Shown: one piece after another, positions 21,779-40,684 of the stretch | How the letters are laid out: each line of letters starts with the position of its first letter | Numbering within the stretch: the first letter of the stretch is position 1 | Assembly: GCA_964035795.1 (NCBI GenBank) | Contig: OZ038326.1 | Coordinates: 3,441,259-3,505,258, forward strand | From: Pterobdella sp. o SKG-2022 | Taxonomy: Eukaryota > Annelida > Clitellata > Hirudinida > Piscicolidae | Direction of reading: 5' to 3' | DNA: 64,000 bases | Position numbers and translations under genes: made by a program | Notes under the pieces: generated by a model | Told to the model about the DNA's origin: nothing | Seen by the model: only the letters and a program-made list of their open reading frames with translations | The model's database searches: none

Positions 21779-24700
21779 TCATTTATTAAGTAACATATTC
21801 CTGAAGTCCTGGTTGTTCATGGAGGGAGTTTCAGAGAGAGGTTGCACTTTGACATTCCGTGGTAGCATGCTAAGCTGGCTTTTCCTTCTGTAGATGTAGT
21901 AATCCTTATACTTATGGGTTTGTAAAAATGTAACTACGGAAATTGAAGCTTCAAAGATTTTTGAAAAAGCATAAACATTAAAAAAATTCATCATAATTAG
22001 AATCTTCCGCTTTTCCAGCCAGTAACTGACTTTCATTACAACCTGATTACCTCAAGAATAATTACTCACCCCATAATCTTCTTTCCACCGCCCAAAGAGG
22101 GAGCATAGTTGTCGTCAGTGAGTAGATCCTTGCTCCTGCGAGGAGGTGGGTTGCTGATGGCCACTGATATGGCTTGTTCTTTCAGTACATGCCCATCGTA
22201 CTTGATCACCGCTTGACTTGCGCTTTCCTGAAAGTAAAAGATGGTAATACTAAAATAAAATACAAACATTTAAGCAAAAAGATAAAAAAGCATATTCAAA
22301 AATGAAAACTGACTGCTATGTAAAACTCACGAAATTCCAAAAAAAGTTTCTTTTAGACACACCTCTTTATGGAACTCTACATACGCATGTCCCTTGGAGT
22401 GGCCATTTCTATATGTCGCTATTCTAACGTCCTTCAAACCTCCTACCTTTTATGTTTATAAGTCAAAGAATTAATAAATGAATCGATAGCCCAATTAAAA
22501 CTTGATCCATTAAATAAATGAATTAAATTGGTCAAGGTTAAAGTTACAACACGGAAACAAAGGATGCAGACATTTTTGAATAGTCCATACAAGTCTTCAT
22601 CAGTAACATTCTGCGCAAGATTCTTCACAAATACTTTGTTTTTCTCCAGCGTGCTCTCAAACTGTTTACGTCATATGTATTTTTATCAATAATCACTATC
22701 TATTTTTCCCCCCAACCTATGCTAACAAGGAAACGGACTTAAAATGATGAATGCTCTGACGTAATCATCATCAAAATTATAGCAATAAGTAGCCAACTCT
22801 TAATATAATTATTGTATGTTATGGTTCAGAAGAATGATCTAACCTTGAACTTGTTGACCCCTTGAGGATCATTCTTTGACCTTTTGAACTTTGAGACAAA
22901 CATGGGTCTCGATTGGACAGTCTTTCTATCCAATTTTAAAGCTTTTGATACTGATTCCTGAAGTAAATAAACATCAATAATGATAAAATAATGAGAATGA
23001 TATGAATAAAACAAAAAGTTTTCACCTGATTTTCAAAGCTTACATAGGCATATCCTTTTGATTGTCCTTTATGATTGGTCACTAACCTCACTTCTCTGAT
23101 TGAGCCTGCCTGAAGGTAGGTAGGTTAGTGGATTGATAGATAAACAGAGAGATAGATAGATAGGTAGATAGATAGATTAATAAAATGATAAAGTATCCCG
23201 ATCACTTCTTTTAGAGCTTCCCCTATATCTTCCTTGCTGACATTGTAATCCAAATTGCTCACAAACACAGTGTACAAATCAGAATCGTGGCTGGACGATA
23301 CTCCATCGCTTAACTTGGACTTCTTCGCCCCTACAACCTCGTCAGTCGACACCCCTTCGTCCCCAGGCTTGCTGCGCTTTTGAGGCTTGACGGGTGGAGG
23401 CATGGTAGGTACCTTGAAGCCATCGACACTCACTGCAGAAACCTGTGATGCAAGTGGTGTGGGGGGATGGGGCCAGTGGTTTTCATGAGTAAATAGTATA
23501 GAATGAATTAGATTGAGTTAGCTTATGATGGTGGTTATTGAATATTATTAACGAAAAGCCAACCAACCGTGCCAATAACTTCATCACGTTCAAAGACTGG
23601 TGGTCGTTTCTTCTGGTAGGGTTTTATGACGACATCCTTGGTTTCTCCATCGACAGATTTGGCGGGCTTTTGGCTCGTTTTTTGAGCTTTATTCGTTACT
23701 TTTTCTATGTTCTTTTGGAATTTTTTAGTTTCTTTGTTTTGTTGTGCTTTTAACTTCTTCATTTCTTTCTCGGCTTCCTATTTTTCATAAAAAAGTGTTT
23801 ATTTTTATTGTGATTGATATATTATTACTACCACTATTTGTTAATCATATTATATTATACTGCTGTAGATGTCCCAGTAACAATAATAAAAATTATGAAA
23901 ACTAATATGAACATAATGAAGGGACAATGAAATGCAAGCACCTTATCATTCTTTTCTTGCATTTTTTTCAAATGTGCATCGCATTTTTCTAACGCCTTCT
24001 CATAGTGCTCCAAATCCCCTTAAATCGATAACAAAATATAATAATAATGTTGATATAACAATAAGAATAACATTAATGAAAATTATAATAATTTGATAAT
24101 AATAATGGAACAAAAAAATATTGTAAACAACAATATTGAAAAAGAAAAATATCAATAAAAAACAAACTTAAAGACAAGAACAATAAAAAAAAATAACAAT
24201 AATAATCTAAAATTAAAGATAACAAATAAATGGAAATGGTAAAAGATAATGTATAAAACGAACCTTCTTCCCTCTCAAACCTCACATACTCCTCCACAAG
24301 CCACTCAACGGAATCTTTCACTCCACTCAAACCTCGCTGGTACACGGCCCTCGTCGACTTTACATCGCCAAATCGCCTGTGTGAAGTGGTCGATTATGTG
24401 GGTAGATAACTTGCAGGTTGTTTTGTTATTAATAACATTTAAATCCAAAAAAAACAATAGTGTTTTTGAATAAAAATTTAATAAATAGAACTTAATAGGT
24501 AGTGGAAAACAGTCACACATCACCAAAATCAATGAACAAAACATGATTGAACGGTCGTAAAAAACATTTATCGAACTAATCAAATAAACACGGATGAGAC
24601 AAAACAACTGAAGAACCTTTCAAGCAGTGCATACTGCAGCCATGGGGCACATTGTCTGCCTAGAGGGCCCTTCACCGCCATGTTGAAAAGCTCTCTAGCC

Positions 24701-27700
24701 CTCCTTATGTCACCTGTGTTTTTGGCCTGTGAGAAGAAGAAGAAAGGAGGGAAAAAATAAAAAAGAATGAATTTCATCAATTGAATGCGTTAGTCATTAT
24801 TTAAAACAACATAATTCATTAGACAAAAATTCTTTCATACAATTAAAACTTAAATTCTCATACTATAAGACAAAAGACGTTAAACGAATAATAATTGATA
24901 GTGAACTTTTATTTTGATAATTATTAATCTCCAACCTCGAAGAAGGCTTGATACTGCAGGAGAGAGCAGTTTGGATCACCATCGAAAGAATAAGCTGCAA
25001 TAACATCAACATGTTAAATGGTGGTTGAAGCTTCATAATGTTATAAGACCCGGGGTTTTAAGTCCGGATTTTTGACAGTTTAGATATAATTATATAAGAA
25101 CCATATCAACCAACCATCAAAGAGTTGATTGTTAGCATTATCAAAAGCCTCTCTCACTTCTTCAACCTGCTTATCTTTTTCTGTGTTATTTAGTATCACT
25201 AGCAATTTCATTACTATTAACATCAAAAGGCTGTAAAACAGCTGGAAGCAAAGAAAACATTGACGCAATTAGAAGGTAATCTAAAACCCACAACACATCC
25301 CCCATATAACAACCACCAACCCCATCTTCTTCTTCCACCATACCCACCCATCCTCACCATCGGATTCCCAAGAGATACTTCTCCGGAGATAATCAATGTA
25401 ACTTGTCCACAAAGTGAGATACTCAAAAGATTGAGTCATACCCATGGATAATGACTCAGTGAAGGTGGCTTTTTTGGGGTAGTTGAGTGAATATGTGTGT
25501 ATTCAATAAAACAAAAACTTTAAACCACCTTTAACAGTGTCATGCGAGGCGTTAAAAGTCTCAAGAGCTCTCAAAAACCTGGTCCATAGGTCGACTGACC
25601 ATGGACAATTGCGCACAGCTCGCCTGCATACCGGCAGAATAACGTCTTTGATGCGTAAGTGCTTTGTCTATAGGGTGGGTTGATGTTCCGTGTTGTTGTG
25701 GGGGTGTCGTGAGATGGTATGTGGTGGAGTGGAAGTGTCACTAACCAGATAATGTAGATAAGATGACCAAATAGTTGGTTGTAAGCAATGGAGCTGTGAG
25801 AGTTGTGGTGGATGTTAAAAATAAAAAACTATACAAAGAATAAAAACGATAATATTAAAAATAAAATTAACACTAGAAAAACCTTTATAGATCTTTCATA
25901 CAGGCAAACGACAAGGTTTGGGTCAGAAATGTTGGAAGAAGCAAACTGGATGTATTTGTTGTATGACTCCAAGCTTTGGTCGTCTTTCTGTTGTGTTTGT
26001 TAAATATACAACTAGTTATCTGTCTACCTAGCTACCATCTATCTATATATTTTTTTCGTTGCTTCATTTGTCTTACTCATGTAAGCATGAAAAGAGGTAA
26101 AAAGATGATGGTTGTGATAAAGATATATCTATTTATTTATTTACCTTTCTATTCAATCTTACCAACCAAAGCGTTTTCATAGGGAAGAAGCTTATTGAGT
26201 AGAGCTTGTGATCTTTGGTAATGGCCTTCAGCTACCTTGTCCACACTATCACTGCCTACAATTTCCTTGTATTTCTGGTATGTCACATTCAGACCTGATG
26301 TTTGGATTACTAGTAGTCTTATCTTCAATGATAATTAATATCTCCCCCAATTACACCCACCCATCAATGGACATGATAACTGTCTCGTTATGAGGTTGAG
26401 AATCTTCTTGTATTTATCCTCATCATTCTCATTTCCTACCGTCATCTGTTTTTTGAGAGAATTTGTATTTGAAAAAAAACTGAGTGAATATAAATTAAGA
26501 GAAGTTCAGAAGTTTATTTGAATTTGATTTCTTTGAGATTTTATGAAGGTGAGCATTATTAGAATACTAATCACCACCCTCATCACACCATCTACATCTT
26601 GATCATTATCACACAACAATCCTCATCAACATTCTAATCCACCCCTTTTTTGGCACTTAAAATAAAACCAACACTATAATAATTAAAATCTAGCTATCAT
26701 CATCACCATCAAGTCTCCACCTTTTTCATAAGCAAACCTCACCCCCTTCTCACTTCATAATCAATGTAAGCCTCCCATACCAAAGCACCTTCTGTGCAGT
26801 GCAAGGCACATTGACTCAATGCACGCTCAAACACATCCCTTACTATTGTTTGTGTTTGTGATGTTTGTCCTGGTAACTTCATTTGACACAAAGCCAGTTC
26901 TAACCAGAGTTTTATTGCTGTAATAATAATAATAATAACAACTGATGGTTAGTTTTTTTAATGGGTAATGAGGATGTAGGTAGCGATTTTTTATTGATTA
27001 AATTTGAAGATAGATCTATAAAAAAGATGATTAGATAAACGAAAACTTATTTGGTTACATTGGTAATCCAGCACAGCCTTATTGAGCAAATCAATTGAAA
27101 ACTCAACATCATCCTCTTCATCCTCCAACCACTCCAGCCATAACTCTTTAAGAAAGCATTCAACATAGTGGTAATGAATGTATTTATTTAAAACTAAAAT
27201 TATCATAATCATCGAAAATATGAAATGAATCTATTTCAGACATAATGACAATCATAAAAAAATGATGTTTTAAAAAATAGCTTTGACCAAACACTCAAGT
27301 TTTCAGTTTATGAAAATGTTACTGAGGTTGCTATATTTTTTTTTGTTCTTTAAGTTGAACTCAAAACAGTAATTTTTTACTATATACTTTGAAAAAAATT
27401 GATTAATTGAAAAAGAACAATTTGAGTGCTCATACATTTTAATACAACAGTATGTTAAAAAACCTTCGGTGAGTGGAAAAGACTTGCTCATTGCTTGTCT
27501 AGCTTCCCTTAGTTTTGACTTCAATTTTAACTTTCTCAATGCTCTTATTAGTTCTACATGCTTGTCGTAATAAAAAGGATTTTTTTCTAACTGAAAAAGT
27601 TTAGTGTTTGCATGGTTATTAAATAATTATATACAATAATAACAAAGTTAAAATTTTTTATGGTTTGATTAAATAGAAAATTCTATACTTCTTTCTCAGT

Positions 27701-27856
27701 AGTTTGTAATTTTTCAATCAATTCATTTTGTTCTATTTCATTTTCTTCGTCGGTTTCATCTGACATGCTATCATCACTTCCATTCTCGTCCGTGAATTCT
27801 TCTTCTTTCATGTCAGTTTCCATAACACTTTGCATGTCTTTTGAGCTAGCTTCCAT
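21779..27856 (-). CDS. SART3: SART3-like U4/U6 snRNP recycling factor, 23 exons, 894 aa
   Basis: Exons (5' to 3'): 27856-27689, 27590-27464, 27145-27059, 26917-26754, 26445-26361, 26294-26167, 25987-25883, 25793-25746, 25661-25529, 25468-25358, 25198-25115, 24994-24936, 24726-24617, 24376-24264, 24018-23942, 23777-23568, 23442-23206, 23109-23026, 22957-22844, 22661-22572, 22446-22363, 22227-22070, 21887-21779. All phases close. The order is an acidic N-terminus, HAT (half-a-TPR) repeats (e.g. AVRNCPWSVDLWTRF, STRAVYQRGLSGVKDSVEWL), a Lys-rich linker, two RRMs (TVFVSNLDYNVS, KGYAYVSFEN; KVFVKNLAQNVTDEDLYGLF, KGHAYVEF) and the conserved C-terminal QLSMLPR plus NNQDFRNMLLNK. SART3/Prp24 binds U6 and re-forms U4/U6 in Cajal bodies. 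The ends of its HAT region use several GTTGGT donors. Confidence 0.97.
23110..23205. repeat. GATA-type tetranucleotide repeat
   Basis: A degenerate (GATA)n tract (GATAGATAGATAGGTAGATA-like, about 23136-23177) in the SART3 intron between exons 17 and 18. Similar tracts occur near 37425-37452 and 48891-48918, also in introns. Confidence 0.8.
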
Positions 27857-28272
27857 TTTAAGTTTTTACAACTTTAAAAGTAAATTCATACAAAGTTTAG
27901 CTTCTTTTTAGAGTTTTTCAAATCATATATTTTTAATTTATACAATATGTTTTAAAATAGTATTTAAAATACTTAATAAATACTAAAAAAATTACTCATT
28001 AGAATAAAATATATTAATGCAAATATTAAAAAAATTTTTCTTCTTTATTTTTATAAAAATAGTCATAATTTTTAAACAAAGTATATAACTTCACAATCTA
28101 TATTATTCATACATATTATTCAGGTTTTTTAGGTTTTCATTTGAGTAGTCTTTGACGAGAAGATACCGGACAAAGTATAAAACAAAAATAACAAGTTTAT
28201 ATAACTACGTTTTAATTTTTTTTTCCAAAAATATTTTCGAAAGATTTACTTAATTGATAAAAAACTTCTAAA
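27857..28272. promoter_or_regulatory. Divergent promoter region between SART3 and VPS37
   Basis: 416 bp separate the two start codons, and the two genes face away from each other. The sequence is AT-rich with no motif I can name. Confidence 0.6.
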
Positions 28273-31200
28273 ATGTACAATCACTGGGCACCCCAATCTC
28301 TTCCTTCATTTTCTAGTAATTATAGTTCACAAGTAGACATAAATTCAAATTTTCCTTCTCTTAGCAATATGTCTTTCACGGATTTAGCTAAAATTGAAAA
28401 TGACAACGATGAAATAAACAAAATGGTTGATGAGTCGACAATTGTAAGTTTCGTAAAATTTTTGAACTGAAATAAAAAAGATGTAAAAATGTAGATTAAT
28501 GTGAAGATGTAAAAAAGTTTTTGAACTTATTGATGCTAATAATTATATTACATTCAAATAGATTAAAGAAAAAATGATTGAAAAAGAAGATTTAATGGCG
28601 AAAATAAAGAGCCTTGCTGAGTACAATTTATCCACAGAACCCAAGCTTAATAGAATGAAAATTCAGCTTTCTCAAACGCATGAGCAAGCTAGAGAAGTGT
28701 TCAAGGAATATGAAACCAACAAAACATTGCTTGGTTAGTGAAGCTAATTGCAAAATTTGAGATTTCAGTATTTTTATCTCATTTTTTATAAAGTTCTCAA
28801 AAAACTTTAATTAAGATATTATTAATATTTATCTGTTATAAATACCTTGAAACTAGTTATATATAAATCATCATTTGATAAATTATAAACACTTCAATTA
28901 AATATTAATTTAAATTTTCAAACTCATCACCTTTTTTCTTTTTTTTAATAATTGATTATAAAAACCAAATTTTTTCAACTTAACAATTATTATTCATAAA
29001 ATGTTTATTTAGGTTTAAATTTGCTAAAATTATGAATCCCTAAACAAGTTGATTTTTAAAGTTTTTAATACTTCACTGTTATAACATCCATTTATATTTT
29101 TTTAAAAATCCTGATATCACTAGCTTGAGCTTCAAAAAAAATTTTCACAAGGCCTCATAGTTTCACCATTTATCATCTTATGAAGCAAGCAAAAAAATTA
29201 GTTTTATTATAATATATATATATATTTATTTATTTGTATAATGATTTGAAGTTTTTAAATAGTTTTCATTCACTATAATTATAAAACAATCATTCTCCAT
29301 TTTGCATGTGCAGATGAAATTAAACTATTTCCAAGATTCATGACAGCACAGTTTTTATTATTTTAAAGTTTTTATTATGGATGAATAGTTTTATTGATTG
29401 GATTATATCTTTGTTATCAATAAATTCCTGCAAGATACTCTGTCAAGTAAGTTTTAATTATACTAGATTTTACTGCTGTAACTGGGTTTGACTGCAATAA
29501 TCTTTGATTGAAGAATATAATACTTGGTAATATGGGTTGGACTAATGGAAAAGCTCCATGTTGTTTTGTTAATAAAAGTGTATGATTTGAGTTGAGAGTT
29601 ATAAAATAAACTGAGAGTCAGTTTTGAATTTTTAAAAAATCCAAATTTAAAAGTTTTTCTATTTATATTACATACTTATTAATGGTTCATTTTAGGATCT
29701 TTGTTGGCTTAATAGTTGTCTAATAAGAACAATTTAAAGATATTTCATCCATTTTTTTTTATTCTAAAGCATACTTTCATAAGTTTTCACAGCCAAATTT
29801 GTTGGCTTAATAATTGGCATAATTTAAAGATATTTGATGTATGATGAATACAACTGAAGTGTGTGTGGTTTATCTGAGCCATTTGAATAGGATATATGTT
29901 TTTACTGGAAAATCTTATTATTATTTATTTGAGTAAAATGGTGATTGTTGTTTTTCAAATTTATATAGCACATCTTTACAGAAAATTTTCAAATACCTTT
30001 TTATTTGTAGAATATCTATATAAGATTTCATAATGTTATCTTATGTTCACCTGTAATTTTTGAGGGAAGCATTATTAATACCACAAGTTTTATCGAAATA
30101 ATAAAGATGCCCTACATTATAATGAAAAATTACAAAGCACCATCAAACACAGATACATCACAAAGCCCAGAAAAGACCTCGAAGGAAGTGCAGTTGGCTT
30201 TGCTACAGACTGAGACAGCCAAGATTGAAGAAGAGTGTGAGGTGGGTGTTGAAGGTTTTTTGTTTTTCATTCAACTATATATATATTTTGCCAAAGTTTT
30301 CTGTAAAGGGGCGTTTAATAAATGTGTTAAAATCATTGATGAAGAATCTGTGAGGATTATGATGATGAAACAACAATCATGCTGTTTGGGATATAAGTTG
30401 TTATGATGATGGTGACAATGCTGATAGTTGTTATGATAAAGTAAATCATTTAGTTAAAACCAATCATTAGTTCACTAAGGATAAAAAATGAAGGATAAAA
30501 ATCAATTTTTTTCACCAATAAAATGAAGGGCGATGAATTATACCGTACGTTTTAACTATATATCTCGTGGTTTTTTAATTGTCTGTCGTACAAATATTTC
30601 AATAATCGGTAATTTTGACGGCTTTTGTATCAATCTCTACGGGATTCTGTAACTCAGCTATATGCATTCATTAATATATATATATCAAATTTATTAGTTT
30701 AAATAATTTATCTAGAAATAATTGTAATTTTTCTATTTATTAATAATATAACTGTGTATATACATATATATTGATTAATATTAATGCATCCTCAATTACC
30801 TTATATGTATATTTTTGTGTAATGAGTACTTTGAGATCTAGATTTACTTTCAATTATTCGAATTTCTCTGTTTAACCAATGATTCATAATTTTCAAGGTA
30901 TTCAAGTGTTGTTGCTTAAAATTGAAATATGTTCATAAAAATAGTCTATAATAACAATAATGGTAATATAAATACTTAAAGAGCATCTTATATACATTTT
31001 AGTCAAGTATGTTGATAAAAAGAGAAAAGCAATCCAAAGGTAACTATTAATATTCTTTAGTATCACATCTAATACAGTTTCATTGGACTTTATCATTGGG
31101 CCATTGACATGCCAATAAGATAGGGCTTACGTCAAGCCCCTTTGAACTTTTGTTCTTTATCAATGTATTTTATAATTTTTTGGCCTCTTACTTATCAGAT

Positions 31201-31750
31201 ATAAATATTTGCTACGAATATTTCAATTCTTTTTTATTTTTTCTTATTATAAGACTAGGTTTAATTTGAATAAAAAACTATCAGTATTTTGCCAAGTGTT
31301 ATTTTGAACCACAGCCTTGGAATGTTATATTCATTCAGTAAAAATACATCGTTTCAGTGTTTTATATATTAATTCTGTTAAGTAATGTTAAATTATCCCA
31401 ATGTATTTATTAAATGGCGTGAAATCAAGTCAAAACTTCAACCTCAACAGAATTTGACATCGAGTTTTCACAACGAAGAGATTAAAGTGGAGGATTTTTT
31501 AAAAGGATACCTTGAAAAACGAAAATTGTCCCACATAAGACGAATCAAGGCAGAAAAGATGTCAGAGTTGATTCGAAACCCAGCTTCTAACTCTACCAAT
31601 AACATACCTTATCCACCATACCACGCGTCATACAGCCAACCCATGCCATACAATTCTCCATATAACCAGCCTAGTCTACCCTTCCAACCACAACCGCCAT
31701 ACTCTGCATACGCTGGCAACACTGCCTTTTCACAACCCAGCTTGTACTGA
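28273..31750 (+). CDS. VPS37: VPS37-like ESCRT-I subunit, four exons, 248 aa
   Basis: Exons: 28273-28443, 28562-28733, 30138-30241, 31451-31750; phases 0, 1, 0 close in frame. The protein has a Mod(r) domain. Examples are IKEKMIEKEDLMAKIKSLAE and NLSTEPKLNRMKIQLSQ, a coiled coil with EVFKEYETNK, VQLALLQTETAKIEEECE, then EDFLKGYLEKRKLSHIRRIK. After it comes a Pro/Tyr-rich tail (about residues 190-248) typical of VPS37B/C. VPS37 joins TSG101 and VPS28 in ESCRT-I, which sorts ubiquitinated cargo at endosomes and acts in cytokinesis. The exact paralogue (A-D) is not decided. Introns 2 (1.4 kb) and 3 (1.2 kb) are AT-rich and empty as far as I can see. Confidence 0.9.
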
Positions 31751-33162
31751 TTGATAAATTTCTGCATTCATTTCAACGAAATGTTTTATTTTTGGCGCTG
31801 AATTGATTCAGTTTAATTTTTAGACTTTAACTTACGGCTTCGTGTGCTAGTAATAATTATAACGGGATTTGGTATTCTACCTGAAAATTTTATTAGATTT
31901 CAACTTATAGAACTTTTCTTACGCCATTTAATGCTCTCTTTGTATTCAATAATCATTCTTCTGAAAATTAAGTTAGCCGGTTAAAAACTTTTCCACGAAG
32001 CCTTTCGATATGTTTGCATCTTCATTATTGTGTTCCATGTACCATTAAGATTGCAATCGTTGGGAATTCCCACATAATTCTACATTGTATAAAGGGTACA
32101 TGAATTGATAATATACTTTTAGTTATGTATATATCTATATTTTGTATAATGATCTGAATATTATTAGCTTGGTTTGGATTAAAACTAAGGACTTAATCTA
32201 CCGATTCATATAATCAACATTTTTTTTGATATTCTTGTATTTATAAACAAAATTTTTCTGATTTTATTTTGTTTGAAAATTAATCTTTGATCAAGAAAAC
32301 CCAAGATTTTATCTAAAGCTTCTTAATTAAATTTTTAAAACATGCTTAACCTACTTCGAAAATCTTTTATAATGCCAGTCAAGTCTAAGTAAATACAACT
32401 CTGAGTTTGTTTAAATAGAAATCACAGCTTGAGAAACTTACATTAAGTTAAAAATAAGTTCCACAGATGCTTGCAGTCAATTTTCGCAAGGTAACTAATC
32501 GCTTATGAAGAAAAAGCTGGGTTCTTGCCTGGGGTTGTGAGAAAACCAGGTGATGCCCATGAGAAGAAAAGGAAAAAGTAACAAACACACATACATGTAC
32601 ATTAGATTTGAAACATTCACTGCAGGGAGTTTAGGTTATCAATTAATACATTATTTTATAATTTTTAAAAGTGTATCGGTGACTAAAGCTGAATTTAAAT
32701 TTTTTGAAGTAAATCGCTTTACGTAACAAGGGTTTGCATCAAGGTATTTTTGATGAAAAAATTGATTTGAAAAAGCAAAAATATTCCATAAAATTTTTTT
32801 AAATCTAAAATTAATTTTTGATAAGTTTAATCTTAGCCTCAACTTAGAAGTTTTCTTATCGATTTGTGTTAAAGGATTTAATAGCTATATAACTAACCAT
32901 TTCGAAATGTATTATTATTATCATCAGATAGCTCTGATAGACGTATTCTAATGCTAGTTTTTTTTTTCAATAATAAAATATAGATTGATTTTTTCTGAAA
33001 AGTTTTTGATAGAATTTTATAAATAAAAACTTTCAATCATCTTAAACGATAAAAAATTCTTAACTTTTGATGAAACATTGTGTAATGTTAGTAAAAACAC
33101 GCTAAAAAATTGTTACTTTTTTGATTGAATATAGTAGTTGAGTTTTTTAAAGTATATATGTA
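31751..33162. other. Convergent intergenic region between VPS37 and the Ig gene
   Basis: AT-rich 3' UTR and intergenic sequence. The one exception is a coding-like, GC-richer patch at 32495-32581, entered separately. Confidence 0.5.
32495..32581 (+). other. Short coding-like island, possible orphan exon or gene relic
   Basis: An open stretch ending at TAA (32579-32581) reads AYEEKAGFLPGVVRKPGDAH followed by a Lys/Arg-rich end. Its base composition differs from the AT-rich flanks. There is no start codon or clear acceptor in frame, and a TAA lies just upstream. It could be the last exon of an unseen gene, an alternative exon or a retrocopy fragment. I do not recognise the family. Confidence 0.25.
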
Positions 33163-34692
33163 TTAACAATCAGTTCTACCTTTTCGAACCACAACAGTAG
33201 ATGACGCACTGTAACAGTTCTTGTCGGAGAATTCTACTTTGCATGTATAATTGCCGGGGTATATAACAGAAATGACTCTATTGTGGTTCATGAATATGTC
33301 TTGGTAAGGGTGTTCCCACGTTAAAAGGTAGTTCTTGGTAGTTAAACCTTTCAAGGTACACGTAATATTGTCTCCAGTGTCAATGCCTCTATTTTGTTTG
33401 TACCCAGTAATATGTATGAAATCTAAGCATTCTGATGTTTAAAAATTAATTTTATTGGACTATATATATGTTTATATTTAAAAACAATGTGTATCTTAAA
33501 ATATGATGGCACGAGGTTTAAATATAAATTAGAGCCAACAACGTGTGACAACTTAAAAGAAAATGGTCGCTAATGCAGTCTGCATGGGACTTGACAATGA
33601 TACCCATCCACGTCATCAAAGAAGTTGTGAGCTAGATCTAGACTTGTCAGCCTTGAATGTAGCAGTGAGTGCTTCTGAAGTTTATCTTCAAACACCAATG
33701 GTGGTGTAAAAAATTGTGAATAAATGGAAGACACTAAAGCAAAAAAATCTAGACAATAAATAAGATTTCGTAAGTTTAATGCATCTTTTCAACTTGATAC
33801 CCACAAATAAATATTTCAGCATAATAAAAATCGCTTTTAAAAATACTATTATATTCAGACTTTTTTACTGCATGCAGAATCTCTCAACGATGTTTTGAAA
33901 ACCTTAATATTGACAGAAACGCACGACGATCAGCTAACTATGAAGGGATTGATGTCTTCGAAAAGAAATTCACAATATCTCTTAAGTGGTGAAAACCAAA
34001 AAAAAGATTTTTATTGTTGAGCATCGTATGATGAAAATAGCTGTTTTTAAATTCTGACTAAGACTCATACAAAGACTCAATGTCTTCGACACAATAGGGA
34101 AACCATTATATATGTAGGTATTAGCATGATTGTAAGTTTGTAACGTTTCATTATTAAATTTTTGTTGAAAATAATCAAAATCAATAAAATACTTAACTAT
34201 ATCTAAATCTAACTCTGTTAAGTTTTACTCGCGTATTTTTCTCTATGCATTCATACAGTCCCCCAAGTTCTTCTTGGAATGACAATAAGGTCAAATTCAA
34301 TTCAAGCCTCGTGATTGCAATATGTAGTTTTCTTTCGTATTTGCTTATTACATCGACATGTAATGGCCTTGTTTGTACCGTAGCAATAAGCTGGTTTTGG
34401 TGATAGAATTCTACAACTAACGACTCAGGTATAAAGCCGACATAACTATATCGTTTCAATTTTACACAAATCCAATATAAATGTTTGCCTCTTTGACCTT
34501 CAAGTTCTTCCAGTTTTCCATACTAATTGAGAAAGTTGAAACTGCTTCAAACAATTTTCAATATCGGACATATATTAAATAAAAAAATACCCATTGGCTG
34601 CAGACAGAGTGTAGAAGCAGAGCTTAAAAAAAAATTGAATTAATTCTCATTATGAATATGAATTTTTCCTTACCGTAAATTATGGATTTCAT
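33163..34692 (-). CDS. Secreted protein with two immunoglobulin-like domains, four exons, 214 aa
   Basis: Exons: 34692-34674, 34622-34591, 34522-34198, 33431-33163; phases 1, 0, 1 close exactly. Exons 1 and 2 encode a signal peptide (MKSIIYALLLHSVCSQ). Exon 3 encodes an Ig-like domain with LYWICVKLK as the first-cysteine region and EELGGLYECIE as the G-x-Y-x-C motif. Exon 4 encodes a second one with GDNITCTLKG, a central Trp (LLTWEHP) and PGNYTCKVEF. One Ig domain per exon and phase-1 boundaries are usual for such genes. There is no C-terminal membrane helix, so I predict a small secreted protein. Partner and role are unknown. It starts 316 bp from the divergent phosphatase gene. Confidence 0.65.
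33563..33709 (+). other. 48-codon open frame inside an Ig-gene intron, possible repeat fragment
   Basis: ATG at 33563 to TAA at 33707-33709, with normal amino-acid composition (for example MVANAVCMGLDNDTHPRHQR) and GC content well above the flanking intron. It lies antisense to the host gene. It could be a small gene, an alternative exon or a fragment of a dispersed repeat. Nothing here decides between these. Confidence 0.25.
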
Positions 34693-35008
34693 TTTTTAAA
34701 ATTTTGTTTTTCATGACGTTCCTTCAATAATGTGTAGACATATATATACTTTTTGAGGCATGGTGTATATTTTTTTAGTTTGAAAATTAGATTTTAGATT
34801 TTAATAGAAATTTCAAAATTAACCGAGATTTAGAATCTTAGTTGAATTCAATTTTATCCAAAGTTATAGAAATGTAATTCAATTTTATTACTGAATATAT
34901 TTTTGCAAAAATTACTTATTAATTATTTTTTTACTTTTTCTATTATAAAATGTTTAACTTCTTAGGGTTATCACTTCAAAATCCGGAAGTGAAATTATTG
35001 AAGTTCAA
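34693..35008. promoter_or_regulatory. Divergent promoter region between the Ig gene and PPM1E/F
   Basis: 316 bp between the two start codons. A good acceptor (TTAACTTCTTAG at about 34958-34969) just upstream of the + start suggests that the phosphatase gene also has a spliced 5' UTR exon in this interval. Confidence 0.5.
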
Positions 35009-40684
<5,676 letters not shown>

